Shown: piece by piece, positions 23,517-33,044 of the stretch
Numbering within the stretch: position 1 is the first letter of the stretch
Layout of the letters: every line of letters begins with the position of its first letter
From: Pseudomonadota bacterium
GTDB lineage: Bacteria > Myxococcota_A > UBA9042
Reading direction: 5' to 3'
NCBI GenBank assembly: GCA_005792545.1
Contig: SXRM01000293.1
Coordinates: 1-40,205, forward strand
Length of the DNA stretch: 40,205 nt
The notes under the pieces: generated by a model
Told to the model about the DNA's origin: nothing
Seen by the model: the letters and a program-made list of their open reading frames with translations, nothing else
Databases searched by the model: none
Position numbers and translations under genes: made by a program

Positions 23517-26500
23517 CTGCGCGACAACCTTGATGTCGTCGACAAACCACCCAGGCCCACTATTACCAAAGCCGTCTTGCGTGTTGAAGTTGAAGCGGAT
23601 CTTGATCTTCTTGCCGGCGTGGGCGGACAGGTCGACCGTGACCTGCACCCACTTGTTGAGGTCCGCAGCCACGTTGACCTTGAAAGCCGGGACCACGGTC
23701 GTGCCCACCAGAACCTCGACTGTGCGCAGTTCGAAGTTGTTCTCTTGCACGCCACTGTACGACTGGAAGGTCAGGACGGTCGGGCCAGCGACCGTCAAGT
23801 CGATCTCGGGCGACGTGGCCGTGCCGCTCGACACGCCGCCGGTGCCGCCATAGCCGCTGCCGTCGTTGAAGTTCAGCGAACAGGTCGGCGAAAACGCTGC
23901 CGGCGTCTTGGGGGTGTCGTCAATGCCCCAGCCCGTGCCATTGCTGCCCTTGGCGCTGAGCGTCCAGCCGGCAGTGTTGCCACAGGCGGTGAAGTTCTCG
24001 ACATACTTGTCCACGGGCTTGCAGATGTTGGTTGGACCCTTGCAGGCGGAGGCCGTGCAGACGTCGCCATCGGTGCACGGATTGCCGTCGTCGCAGGTGG
24101 CGCCGTCCTTTTGGGGCGTGAAGGTACACAGTGCCTGACTGCCGTTGACGGAGCAGGCGTCGGTGGTGCACGGATTCTTGTCGTCACAAGCCGGGGTTGT
24201 GCCGCCGCACTTGCCCGTCTTGCACAGATCGGCGTTCAGGCACGGGTTGTTGTCGTTGCAGGTCGTGCCGTCGGCGACATTGCTGGCGCCAGTGCAGACG
24301 CCCACCTGGCAGACGTCGCCGGCGGTGCAGGCGTTGTTGTCGGTGCAGGTGGTCTTGTCGGCTTTTGGCTGACCGCCGATGCACTTGCCGGCTTTGCAGC
24401 CCTCTGCCGTAGTGCAGTCGTTGTCGTCGCTGCAGATCGCGCCGTCGGCCATCGCGACCGCCGTGCAATCGCCGCTAGCGGGCACGCAGCTGTCGGTGGT
24501 GCAGGTGTTGTTGTCGTTGCAGACCTTGACGATGCCCGCGCAGGCAGAACTGCCGCACTTGTCGGCGAGCGTGCATGCATTGCCGTCGTCGCACGGATCA
24601 GTGTTTGCCGCGTTGACGCAGGCCCCGGAGCTGACGGTGCAGGTGTCGGTTGTGCACGGGTTGCTGTCGTTGCAGTCGCCATTGGCCTTGCAACTGGCGT
24701 CGCCGATGGTCAGGTTTTCGATGAACGCGCCGACCGTGGCGTTGCTGGTGCAGTTGGTCGCCGCGAACGAGAACTTCACGCGAAAGCGCTGGCCGATGAA
24801 TTTGCTGGCATCCAACTGCACGACTTTCCAGTAATTCGCGCTGTCATAGGTGGCGGTGACGGCCGTCGCCGTCGAGTTGACTGGCAGTAGCGCGACGTCG
24901 AGGTTGTCGAAGCTGTTGTTCTCCCATGCGCCGCTGTACTGGAACTTGACGTGCAGCTTGGTGCCCGTATAGCCGGTGGCGTCGATGACCGGCGACAGCG
25001 CTTTGCCGCCGACCTTGGTGGCGCCGGTCGGGCACTGGAAGTCTACGTCATTGTTGAAGTTCAACGAGCAATCGGGCGACAGGAAGCCCGGCGGGTTGGG
25101 CTTGGCATCGACCTTCCACGCCGGACCCGGCTGCGGCGGGTCATTGAGGATCAGCCACGAAGTCATCGGGTCAGTGCACTTGAAATCGTTGGCATACGGC
25201 GGCTTGACCTCCGAACAACCGTTGATATAGGCGTACTTGCAGCCGGTCTTGGCGTCGCAACTGTCGGCGGTGCACTTGTCGCCGTCGTCGCACACGATCG
25301 GCTGGCTGCCCTTGCACACGCCAGCCTGACAAGCGCTGGCCTGGGTGCACACATCGCCGTCGTTGCACAGGTTGCCGTTGAGCGGCTCGGATACGCACTT
25401 GGCCTTGTCGCACTTTTCGACCGTGCACATTTCGGCGTCCGGCGGACACTCGCTGTCTTGCATGCAGCCCGCGTTGGCGACGGTGCTGATGCTGACGTCG
25501 TCGATGAACCAGCCAGCGCCATTGTTGGCGGCGCTGTCGCCGCTGTCGAAGCGGAAGCGGAGCTTGATGGTCTTGCCGGCGAACTGCGCGAGCGAAATGG
25601 GCGCCGGCTGGTACCACAGCTTGGTCTTGCTCTCGGTCAGTTGGAATGACAGCGCGGTCGTGACAAAGTTGTCCGTAGAAAACTCCACGAACTTCTTGTC
25701 GTAGCTGCTGCCGGTCTCGCTGTCGTAGTAGGTCCACCACTTGAGGATCTGGCCGGGTTCAATGGTGATGGCCGGCGAGTCGGCCGTGCCCTTGACCGTG
25801 CCTGCAAAGTCCACGCCGTTGTTGAAGTTGAGCGAGCACGGAGCGCTCTTGGGCGCCGGCGGGTTGGGCGTGGCGTCAAAGGCCCACACACTGCCGCTCG
25901 AAGCCGCGCTCATCGTCCAGCCGGTGGTGTTGCAGTCCATCGGAAACGAGGCTGCGACCGTACAGGCGCTGGTTGCGGCCTTGCACACGCCAGCCTTGCA
26001 CGCCTCGTTGATGGTGCACTGGTCGCCGTCGCTGCAGGGGGCGTCCTCGGCCATCGGCACGTTGGCGCAGGTCTTGCCGCCGGGACCATTCTGGGTGCAG
26101 TTGTCCAGCGTACAGGGGTTGCCGTCGTCGCAGGCGTTGCCGCCCTGACACTTTCCAGACAGACACTTGGGGCCCGCCGCCACACAGCCGTCCGAGGTCG
26201 AGCACGATGCGCCGTCGGCGGCCGCCATTTTGGGCACGCATTTGCCACTCGCGCACGCGTCGCCGACCGAGCACGCGTCGCCGTCGTTGCACACGAGGTT
26301 GTCGGCCACCGGCAGGCCAGTGCACTTGCCGCCAGCGCACGCATCCTTGTCGGTGCAGGCGTTGCCATCGCTGCAAATCGCCGCGTCGTTCAGCGGTGTG
26401 TACACGCAGCCCACCGCCGGATTGCAGCTGTCACTGGTGCAGGCTTCGTTGTCGTTGCAGACCTTGCCGGGACCCGCGGCGCAACTGCCTGCTTTGCAAG

Positions 26501-29500
26501 TGTCGGCGAGCGAGCAGGGGTTGCCGTCTTCGCACGGCGTGCCGACCAGCGGCGCGTAGGTACACTTGCCGCTGGCGCAGGTGTCCTTGGTGCAGGCGTC
26601 GCCGTCGCCACAGTTGGCATCGGTCTGGCAAGCCAGTGCCACGTCGGTCCAGATCGACAGGTCGTCGACAAACCAGCCGGCGCCGCTGTTGACGTTGCAG
26701 TTGACCGAGTCGAAGCGGAAGCGAACTTTGATTTCCTTGCCGGCCAGCGGGGTCAGGTCGACAGCGACCTGCTTCCACTGGGTGTTGGTGCTGTCGTTAT
26801 CGAGCAACAGCGACACAGGCACGGTCTTGAAGTCGTCGGCGCTCGCCTCGATCCAACGCAAGTCGGCGGCGTCGGGCGTGCCAGTGCCGGCCCACGACCA
26901 GACCTTAAGCAGCGCCGCCTTGGCGCCGAGCAGGCTGTAAGTCTTGGCCGAAACCGCGCTGCCTTCGACCTTGCTCGCCCCGGTCGGACACGCAAAATTC
27001 TGGCTGTTGTTGAAGTTGAGCGAGCACAGTGGCGAGAAGTAGCCGGGGCTGGCGGCGCTGCTGTCAATGGCCCACTGCGCGGGCGTCGGATCGGCGGGCG
27101 GCGGCACTACCCAACCGCCCTTGCCGCAGTCGAACTTGTCGGTGGCGGCGCTGCTGCAAGGTCCAGCGGCGCCCACGCACTTGCCGGCCTTGCAGGCATC
27201 GGCGGCGGTGCACGGATCGTTGTCGCTGCACGAGGCGTTGTCGGCCAGCGGCGTGTTGGTGCAGGCGCCGCTGGTGGCCGCACAACTGTCAGTGGTGCAC
27301 GGGTTGGCGTCGTCGCACTTGGCGCGACCGACGCACTTACCGCCTTTGCAGTTGTCGTCAATGGTGCAGTTGTCGCTGTCGCCACACGAGAAGCCTTCGT
27401 CGGCATTGGCGTACTTGCAGCCGATCACCGGGTCGCAGCTGTCGATGGTGCAGGCCGCGTTGTCGTTGCAGTTGGTGGGGGTCGGGCCCAAGCAGCCGCC
27501 GGCACCATTGCAGAGGTCGCCCGTGGTGCACTTGCTTCCGTCGTCGCACGGCAGCTTGTTGAACGGGAACTGGCAGGCGCCGTTGACGCACTTGTCGTCG
27601 GTGCAGGCGTTGCCGTCGCCACACTCGCCGTCGCCGGCGCAGCCTTTAGCCTTGTCGGTGATGACGACCAGGTCGTCCACGAACCAGCCGACGCCGGTGT
27701 TGGTGACACAGTTCAGTGAGTCGAAGCGGAAGCGCACCTTGACCGCCTTGCCGGCGAGCGGCGACAGGTCCATGGCCAGCAGCTTCCAGGCACCGAGGGC
27801 GGTCGAACTGTTGTCGAGCTTCCAGCTCAACGCCACCGTCTTGAAGTCGTCGCCGCTGACTTCGACCCAGCGCTGGTCGGTGTAGTTGTCGGCGTTGACG
27901 CCAGCCCAGCTCCAGAACTTGAGCACGGCCTGCTTGCCGCCGGTCAGGTCGAGCGCCGCGCCGAGCGTCGCGGTGCCGGCAACCTTGGTCTGACCAGTCT
28001 GGCAGGTGAAATTGGTGCCGTTGTTGAAGTTGAGCGAGCACGCGGCCGACTTGTAGCCGGGCGGCAACGGCGAAGCGTCGACCGACCAGCCGCTGTGGGT
28101 GGGCGATTCCGGCAGCGGCGCGACCACGAAGGCCTGGGCTTCCGTGCATGCGATGGCCATGCCATACGCCACCGAGCAAGGTCCGGCGGTGCCGGCGCAC
28201 TTGCCCGCGGTGCACTGGTCGCCGGCGGTGCAGGCGTCGATGTCGCTGCAAGGCGTTCCGTCCGGCGAGTTTGGCGCTGCGCAGGTGTAGGTGCTGACGT
28301 TGGGGGTGCATTTGTCGTCGGTGCAGGGGTTGCCGTCGTCGCAACTGGGCGCCGCAACGCACTTGACGTTTTCGCAGTGGTCGAGCTTGGTGCACGGGTC
28401 GCCGTCGTTGCAGGTGGTGCCATCGGCGATCGGCTTGAACACGCACTGGCCGGTCAGCTTGTCGCAGGTGTCGGTGGTGCAGGAATTCTTGTCGTCGCAA
28501 GGCACTGCGGCGCCGGTGCAGAAGCCGCCCGTGTTGCAGGCGTCGTCGGTGGTGCACTTGTTGTTGTCGTCGCACTTGCCGGCGGCCGGCGTGCCTTGGC
28601 AGAAACCATCGCTGCACTTGTCGTTGCTGGTACAGCCGTTCTTGTCGTCGCAGGGGCCGGTCATCGCGGGTGCGCCGCCGCACTTGCCACCCGCGCACTT
28701 GTCGTCGATCGAACACGGATCGCCGTCGTCGCACGCGGCGGTGCTCGGGGCGTAGGTGCAGGCGCCGGTCGCCACCGTGCAGGAGTCGGTGGTGCATGGA
28801 TCGCTGTCGTCGCAGCCCTTGTCATCCTTGCACGTGGCGTCGACCACGGTCAGGTCGTCAATGAACGGACCGGGCGTGGCGTTGCCGATGCAATCTGTGG
28901 TGTTGAAGGCGAAACGCAGCTGGATCTTCTTGCCGGCCGCGTTTGGCAACAAGAAGGCCCTGGGGGCGTAACCACCGCCGACCGGATTGTCCAGATCGAC
29001 CAGTTGGGCCCATGTCGCGCCACCATCCAGGCTCAGTTCCAGCACCAGGTTGTCGTAGCTGCCATTCTCCCACATGCCGGCCAGCCAGAACTTGACCTTG
29101 ACCTGGGCTTTGGGGTCGAGCTTGCCGAGGTCCAAGACCGGGCCGGTCGCGTACGACTTGGCAATGCCGCCACCAGTGGCCGGATCGACGCATTCAAAGT
29201 CGTTGCCGTTGTTAAAGTTGAGCGCGCACGCCGCCGACTTGGCGCCGGGCGGGTTGGGCGTCGCATCCAGGCCCCAGCCGCCGGTCGAATTGGCGGGCTT
29301 GCCGTCGAGCTTCCAGTCGGTCGCCGTGCAGGCGAAATCGGTCTTGTACAAATCGCCCGGCACGCAGTTGGGGATGGGAGCGCTCTGGCAGCCCTTGGCC
29401 GGATCGCACGAGTCGGTCGAGCACGGGTTCTTGTCGTCGCAGTCGCCGGCCGGCTTGGGCGTGTTCTGGCAGCCTTTCTGCTTGTCGCAGCTGTCCAGGG

Positions 29501-30947
29501 TGCACAGATTGCCGTCGTCGCAGGCACCGTTGTCGCTCAGGCACTTGGCGGCCTTGCAGACGTCTTTGGTGCAGGCGTCGCCGTCGCTGCAAGCCTGGGT
29601 GTCGTCGGCGACGTTGGTGCAGCCACCCTTGCTGTCGCAGCCGTCCTTGGTACACGGGTTCTTGTCGTCGCAGCCGGCCGCCGAACTGACGCACTTGCCT
29701 GCCTTGCAGCCGTCGGTGGTGCACTCGTCGCCGTCGGTGCAGGTGGCGGTGTCGGGCAACGCCGCGTTCTTGCAGCCGTCTTTGGCGGCGCAGCTGTCGG
29801 CAGTGCACACGTTGTTGTCGTCACACAGGCCAGCCTTGTCGTCGACAGTGCCGCTGCAATCGTTGTCGACGCCGTCGCACAACTCGACCGACGGGGTGGC
29901 CGCAGTGCATGGGGTCAGCCCAGCGGCGGTGCAGGTGCGGTCGGCCTTGCAGGCGCCGTTGCTGCAGGTGGTGCTGGCGCCGACGGCGATCGCGGCCGGG
30001 CTGCACTTGCACACAGCGTTGTCTTTGGGCTTGCAGAACTTGCCCTTGGCGCCGGCCACGTCGGTACCGTCGGCGCAGCTGTAGCCGTCGGGGCAGTCCA
30101 GGTTGAGCAGGCAGCCAAAGCCGCAGAAGCTGCCCTCGTTGCCAAACGCCACGCAGGCCCCGGCCTTGCCGGCCGCCGAAGGCTGGGCGCACTGGTCGTT
30201 GGCTTTGCACGGCGAGCACAGCGCGATGTCCTGCTCCAAGCACAGCGCCTTGCCGGCGGCCTTGGCACACGCGAAACCGGCCGCGCAGGCGTCGTTGGCG
30301 CCGCAGTTGGCGACGCACACCGGCTTACCGAGCAGGTTGACGCCGCACTCGCCGCTGGTGCAGTCCTTGGCCTCTTTGCAGGCGCAACCCGTCGCACCGG
30401 GGCAGGCCGGGCCGGCGTCGGGGGCGGTCGTCTCGCCGCCCGCGTCGCCGATGTCGGCGACCAGGGTCGTTTCGCTGCCCGCGTCGTCGGTGTCGGGGCC
30501 GACCGCGGTCTCGCCGGCGGTCTCCGCGGCGACGTCTTGCACGGTCTCGCCCGCGGTCTCCGGGGCCGTGTCTGGGGTTACTTCGGCCGTGGTTTCGGGC
30601 TCGGCGTCGGGACCGACCTCGGGTGCGACCTCGGCGGTGGCGTCGTCGGTGTCAGGCGCCGTCTCCGGCGCGGCCGCGTCGGTCGCCGCATCCGTCGTCG
30701 CGTCTGGTGTGGCAGTGGTGGTGTCGGTCGCAACGCCGTCTTCGCCACCGCCGCCGGTGGTGTCGGTGGTCACGTTCTGGTCGGCCACGGCGCCGCTGTC
30801 GGTGCCGGTGTCGCCGGTGGTCTGGCTGCCGCCGCCGACCCCGGCGCCGTCGCCGCAGGCCATCAGGAACAGCACGGCCAGGATGCCGGAAATACGCCAC
30901 AAAACCGACGCGCGAGCGCGCGCGCCAAAAGCCGCCGACGTTGTCAT
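23229..30947 (-). CDS. Giant Cys-rich lipoprotein with six jelly-roll-like domains and a C-terminal cupredoxin
   Basis: The product has 2572 residues from the ATG at 30947, chosen for GAGG 6 nt upstream and the lipobox LMAC (Cys31); the frame is open upstream to 31100. A Thr/Asp/Glu-rich linker leads to a Cys module homologous to that of the 1834-residue protein (LCSPCKANDQC, GNEGSFCG, ELCDGVDNDCSGTVDD). About 40 CDDGNPCT-type repeats separate six domains of about 170 residues, at roughly 532-710, 927-1103, 1267-1441, 1662-1830, 1915-2086 and 2311-2478. Each has a CSLNFNNGxxF motif and most end GWFVDDI; a MAM/concanavalin-like jelly roll is likely. The last 94 residues are a type 1 copper domain: His2513 (GNHNVVEV), then Cys2557, His2560 and Met2565 in CAPHASFGM, the C-x2-H-x4-M loop of pseudoazurin and plastocyanin. 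The ligand set is complete, so copper binding is likely. Surface location is inferred. Confidence 0.92.
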   Translation of the reverse strand: MTTSAAFGARARASVLWRISGILAVLFLMACGDGAGVGGGSQTTGDTGTDSGAVADQNVTTDTTGGGGEDGVATDTTTATPDATTDAATDAAAPETAPDTDDATAEVAPEVGPDAEPETTAEVTPDTAPETAGETVQDVAAETAGETAVGPDTDDAGSETTLVADIGDAGGETTAPDAGPACPGATGCACKEAKDCTSGECGVNLLGKPVCVANCGANDACAAGFACAKAAGKALCLEQDIALCSPCKANDQCAQPSAAGKAGACVAFGNEGSFCGFGCLLNLDCPDGYSCADGTDVAGAKGKFCKPKDNAVCKCSPAAIAVGASTTCSNGACKADRTCTAAGLTPCTAATPSVELCDGVDNDCSGTVDDKAGLCDDNNVCTADSCAAKDGCKNAALPDTATCTDGDECTTDGCKAGKCVSSAAGCDDKNPCTKDGCDSKGGCTNVADDTQACSDGDACTKDVCKAAKCLSDNGACDDGNLCTLDSCDKQKGCQNTPKPAGDCDDKNPCSTDSCDPAKGCQSAPIPNCVPGDLYKTDFACTATDWKLDGKPANSTGGWGLDATPNPPGAKSAACALNFNNGNDFECVDPATGGGIAKSYATGPVLDLGKLDPKAQVKVKFWLAGMWENGSYDNLVLELSLDGGATWAQLVDLDNPVGGGYAPRAFLLPNAAGKKIQLRFAFNTTDCIGNATPGPFIDDLTVVDATCKDDKGCDDSDPCTTDSCTVATGACTYAPSTAACDDGDPCSIDDKCAGGKCGGAPAMTGPCDDKNGCTSNDKCSDGFCQGTPAAGKCDDNNKCTTDDACNTGGFCTGAAVPCDDKNSCTTDTCDKLTGQCVFKPIADGTTCNDGDPCTKLDHCENVKCVAAPSCDDGNPCTDDKCTPNVSTYTCAAPNSPDGTPCSDIDACTAGDQCTAGKCAGTAGPCSVAYGMAIACTEAQAFVVAPLPESPTHSGWSVDASPLPPGYKSAACSLNFNNGTNFTCQTGQTKVAGTATLGAALDLTGGKQAVLKFWSWAGVNADNYTDQRWVEVSGDDFKTVALSWKLDNSSTALGAWKLLAMDLSPLAGKAVKVRFRFDSLNCVTNTGVGWFVDDLVVITDKAKGCAGDGECGDGNACTDDKCVNGACQFPFNKLPCDDGSKCTTGDLCNGAGGCLGPTPTNCNDNAACTIDSCDPVIGCKYANADEGFSCGDSDNCTIDDNCKGGKCVGRAKCDDANPCTTDSCAATSGACTNTPLADNASCSDNDPCTAADACKAGKCVGAAGPCSSAATDKFDCGKGGWVVPPPADPTPAQWAIDSSAASPGYFSPLCSLNFNNSQNFACPTGASKVEGSAVSAKTYSLLGAKAALLKVWSWAGTGTPDAADLRWIEASADDFKTVPVSLLLDNDSTNTQWKQVAVDLTPLAGKEIKVRFRFDSVNCNVNSGAGWFVDDLSIWTDVALACQTDANCGDGDACTKDTCASGKCTYAPLVGTPCEDGNPCSLADTCKAGSCAAGPGKVCNDNEACTSDSCNPAVGCVYTPLNDAAICSDGNACTDKDACAGGKCTGLPVADNLVCNDGDACSVGDACASGKCVPKMAAADGASCSTSDGCVAAGPKCLSGKCQGGNACDDGNPCTLDNCTQNGPGGKTCANVPMAEDAPCSDGDQCTINEACKAGVCKAATSACTVAASFPMDCNTTGWTMSAASSGSVWAFDATPNPPAPKSAPCSLNFNNGVDFAGTVKGTADSPAITIEPGQILKWWTYYDSETGSSYDKKFVEFSTDNFVTTALSFQLTESKTKLWYQPAPISLAQFAGKTIKLRFRFDSGDSAANNGAGWFIDDVSISTVANAGCMQDSECPPDAEMCTVEKCDKAKCVSEPLNGNLCNDGDVCTQASACQAGVCKGSQPIVCDDGDKCTADSCDAKTGCKYAYINGCSEVKPPYANDFKCTDPMTSWLILNDPPQPGPAWKVDAKPNPPGFLSPDCSLNFNNDVDFQCPTGATKVGGKALSPVIDATGYTGTKLHVKFQYSGAWENNSFDNLDVALLPVNSTATAVTATYDSANYWKVVQLDASKFIGQRFRVKFSFAATNCTSNATVGAFIENLTIGDASCKANGDCNDSNPCTTDTCTVSSGACVNAANTDPCDDGNACTLADKCGSSACAGIVKVCNDNNTCTTDSCVPASGDCTAVAMADGAICSDDNDCTTAEGCKAGKCIGGQPKADKTTCTDNNACTAGDVCQVGVCTGASNVADGTTCNDNNPCLNADLCKTGKCGGTTPACDDKNPCTTDACSVNGSQALCTFTPQKDGATCDDGNPCTDGDVCTASACKGPTNICKPVDKYVENFTACGNTAGWTLSAKGSNGTGWGIDDTPKTPAAFSPTCSLNFNDGSGYGGTGGVSSGTATSPEIDLTVAGPTVLTFQSYSGVQENNFELRTVEVLVGTTVVPAFKVNVAADLNKWVQVTVDLSAHAGKKIKIRFNFNTQDGFGNSGPGWFVDDIKVVAQVPPTVHKVTTSGFTFTPTPLAIAAGDSVEFALPGNHNVVEVAQSDWEAGDAVPVPDGFSVGFGQTKKVTFAKAGTYYYVCAPHASFGMKGQIIVK

Positions 30948-31038
30948 GCGTTGCCTCGAACTGGAGCTGGGTGGGACCGCGCGCCGACCCGCGCGCTTCG
31001 CAGCGTTCGCCGCTGGGGGGACGGCAACCGGGGCGGGC

Positions 31039-31068
31039 AGTGTAACGAAGTGTGAATAGCCGGCGCAA
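31039..31068 (-). promoter_or_regulatory. Possible promoter of the cupredoxin giant gene
   Basis: Read on the minus strand: TTGCGC (31068-31063), 18-bp spacer, TACACT (31044-31039). The predicted leader is about 85 nt. The -10 matches at four of six positions. Confidence 0.35.
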
Positions 31069-31221
31069 GGCGGCGCGGACGATTGTTGCCTTGGCGTCAC
31101 GGTGGGGCTGATTGCCTGGACGGCACTGGCGGCGGATTCAGGGCCAGATGCGAAGTCGTTCCAGTGGCCTGAATGTTGGGGGCATGTTCTGCCACCCTGA
31201 TTCCGCCCCTACGCCGTGAAG

Positions 31222-31237
31222 TTGCGGTTGGCCGCAA
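31222..31237 (-). terminator. Hairpin after the DUF2442 gene
   Basis: TTGCGG (31222-31227) and CCGCAA (31232-31237) pair around TTGG, 27 nt downstream of the DUF2442 stop on the minus strand. No T-tract follows. Confidence 0.4.
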
Positions 31238-31263
31238 TGGATGCCCGCGGCAGGCTTGGTTTG

Positions 31264-31509
31264 CTACGGACGCACCGCTGCGGCGTAAAGCGATTCGGGC
31301 GCCAAGTCGATGTTGCCCGGCCAGCTGACAACGCCCCAATGCGCGTCGACCGTCGCCTGTGCAAAGAAGGCGGCGTCTGCCAGCGGAGCAAACACGCCGC
31401 GAAACGGTACCACGTCGGCGACGTTGACCTCACCGCTGACACCATCGCTGAAATGCAAATACAGATTGCTGGGGCCGACCACGGCCGCGCGAACGACTTC
31501 GACGGCCAT
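31264..31509 (-). CDS. DUF2442-domain protein
   Basis: The product has 81 residues. GGAG lies 4 nt before the ATG, inside the end of the upstream gene (stop TAG, one base, then ATG). The pattern follows DUF2442: NLYLHFSDGVSGEVNVADV, FRGVFAPLADAAFFAQATVD, then VSWPGNIDLAPESLY. These small proteins are very often encoded directly beside a DUF4160 protein, as here, and the pair is suspected to be a toxin-antitoxin-like module. Biochemistry is, to my knowledge, not settled. It is second in a two-gene unit that follows the DUF1566 lipoprotein. Confidence 0.85.
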   Translation of the reverse strand: MAVEVVRAAVVGPSNLYLHFSDGVSGEVNVADVVPFRGVFAPLADAAFFAQATVDAHWGVVSWPGNIDLAPESLYAAAVRP

Positions 31510-31510
31510 G

Positions 31511-31762
31511 CTACTCCAATGGGGCGATCGGCAGCAGCGGTTGCTGTGTCCGAGCTCGCTGCCAATCGTCCAGCAGTTCTTCGCGGTGGACGGTCAACCA
31601 CTCGACCAACAGGCCAAGCACACGCGGCGGCAGCCGGCCTTCGAGAAGTGTCGGCGGGTCGGCCCCAACCACTGCCTTCAATTCCCCAGAGCAAGCCTTC
31701 ACATGCTGGAGCACGGGACCGCTCCAAAAGCGTATCACCCTACTCGCGAACACAGCGAACAT
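31511..31762 (-). CDS. DUF4160-domain protein, N-terminus shortened or diverged
   Basis: The product has 83 residues. The C-terminal half is typical of DUF4160: LLEGRLPPRVLGLLVEWL, HREELLDDWQ, and a final LLPIAPLE. The N-terminal half is poor: family members usually begin with a strand containing ISRFYG and a PPHFH-type motif, where this one reads IRFWSGPVLQHVKACSGELK, so the His-rich motif is mostly lost. The ATG at 31762 overlaps the last 23 nt of the DUF1566 gene; GTG codons at 31753 and 31738 are alternative starts. It could be a degenerate copy, or a divergent family member. Confidence 0.7.
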   Translation of the reverse strand: MFAVFASRVIRFWSGPVLQHVKACSGELKAVVGADPPTLLEGRLPPRVLGLLVEWLTVHREELLDDWQRARTQQPLLPIAPLE

Positions 31763-33044
31763 AATTGGTGTCGTCCGCCGCCAGTTTGCTCAGACCTGCA
31801 TAGGCATAGAGCGCCCAGCCGGCGCCGCTGAACGGCCCCAACGGTGTCGAACTCCAAAAGACCTCTTCCTGCCCCTGGGTGCCAAAGACCGGGTCCCATG
31901 CGGGTTGCGCGATGAAGCGGTCGGCAATCGACTCCAATTCGGTTATCGAGGGCAAACGCCAGCCAGTGCCGCCCACAGCAAAGCCTTTGCAGTACGCGTT
32001 GGCCTTGTCGAAGTCCAACGCCGAAGCCGTTGGCAGCCTTTGCCACGTCAATTTGGTGTAGTTGTCCAGCACGGTTTGATTGACATTGCCGACCACAAAC
32101 CTCGGGACCGCGGGTTGCGCCGGCGGGACTTTGGCGCGGACACAGCGCGGCCGGTACTCGCCGTACGAGACGTTGCTCACGCCGCCGAAAGTGAACTCCA
32201 CGTTCCAATGGGTCCCAACTCCGACCGCGACGGTTGCGGTCGCGAAGGTTGTCTTGTTCGACCATTTTTCCAGCAGGACGAAGGGCAGAGCCAGATTCTG
32301 ATCGGTGAGCTTGCGTGTTGTCGCAAGCTCAGTGACCGTTGGCAGGCGCCAGTCCGTGTGCCCAGCCGTCGTCAAGTCGTCACAGTACGCCTCTGCTTGT
32401 ACCCAGGAGGCCGCTGGCGCGGCATTGGTCTTTTGCCAAAGCAACTTTGTCTTGACGTCGAGTACGGTGCCATCGCCTTGGTCGATGAGTTGATCCGTCG
32501 GGTCCAAGACGCTTGCGCCCCACACCGGTACGTCTGGCGCGCACACAAAACTGGAATCGACTTTGACCTTGGAGAATCCGGGCCAACACTTGTCGCCAAC
32601 CGATGCCACCTCCGCCGAGTCCGGGCTTGGCTGCGTCGCGTCGGTGGCGCCAGTATCTGCAGCCGTCGAGTCTGTGCTGGCAGTGTCCGGCTGGGTCGCA
32701 TCCTGTTCGGGCAATTCGGTGTCTTTTGCTGCTGACAGGTCCGCGGTCACCCAATCCGCCGCGTCCGCCGAGGGCGCATCAAGCACCTGGCTTGTCTCCG
32801 CGGCCGTGCCCGGCAGCACCTCGATTTCGGCCGAAGCGTCCGCTGTTGTTTGCCCACCATCGGTGGTTGCCGCGAGTTCGCCAGAAGCTTGGTCCAGCAT
32901 TGCTTGCGCGGCATCCGCGCCAGCATCGACGCCGCTGGGCGGACATGTGCAGGTCACTGGCGGGACACCATTTTGGTTCGCGCAGCTAGTGACGACGACC
33001 AAGGAACAAGCGCCGGCCAATCCGAACTCGAGCACGTTGCGCAT
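31740..33044 (-). CDS. Lipoprotein with two DUF1566 (Lcl C-terminal-like) domains
   Basis: The product has 434 residues from the ATG at 33044, with GGGAG 7 nt upstream. Signal MRNVLEFGLAGACSLVVVTSC has lipobox VTSC (Cys21). A long Ala/Asp/Thr/Glu-rich linker (to about 150) resembles those of the three giant lipoproteins. Two repeats follow: VLDVKTKLLWQK with WRLPTVTELATT, and VLDNYTKLTWQR with WRLPSITELESIAD and VFWSSTPL. This is the DUF1566 fold, related to C-type-lectin/FGE-like modules and common in deltaproteobacterial surface proteins. It ends YVRCVRE. Surface attachment is supported by the lipobox; ligand unknown. Confidence 0.88.
   Translation of the reverse strand: MRNVLEFGLAGACSLVVVTSCANQNGVPPVTCTCPPSGVDAGADAAQAMLDQASGELAATTDGGQTTADASAEIEVLPGTAAETSQVLDAPSADAADWVTADLSAAKDTELPEQDATQPDTASTDSTAADTGATDATQPSPDSAEVASVGDKCWPGFSKVKVDSSFVCAPDVPVWGASVLDPTDQLIDQGDGTVLDVKTKLLWQKTNAAPAASWVQAEAYCDDLTTAGHTDWRLPTVTELATTRKLTDQNLALPFVLLEKWSNKTTFATATVAVGVGTHWNVEFTFGGVSNVSYGEYRPRCVRAKVPPAQPAVPRFVVGNVNQTVLDNYTKLTWQRLPTASALDFDKANAYCKGFAVGGTGWRLPSITELESIADRFIAQPAWDPVFGTQGQEEVFWSSTPLGPFSGAGWALYAYAGLSKLAADDTNYVRCVRE

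Larger units (their letters stand above)
30948..31263. other. Intergenic region, leader of the cupredoxin giant gene
   Basis: It holds the 5' leader and promoter of the giant minus-strand gene and a hairpin after the DUF2442 gene. I find no supportable small gene; an 80-codon Arg/Pro-rich minus-strand frame has no RBS. Confidence 0.35.
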
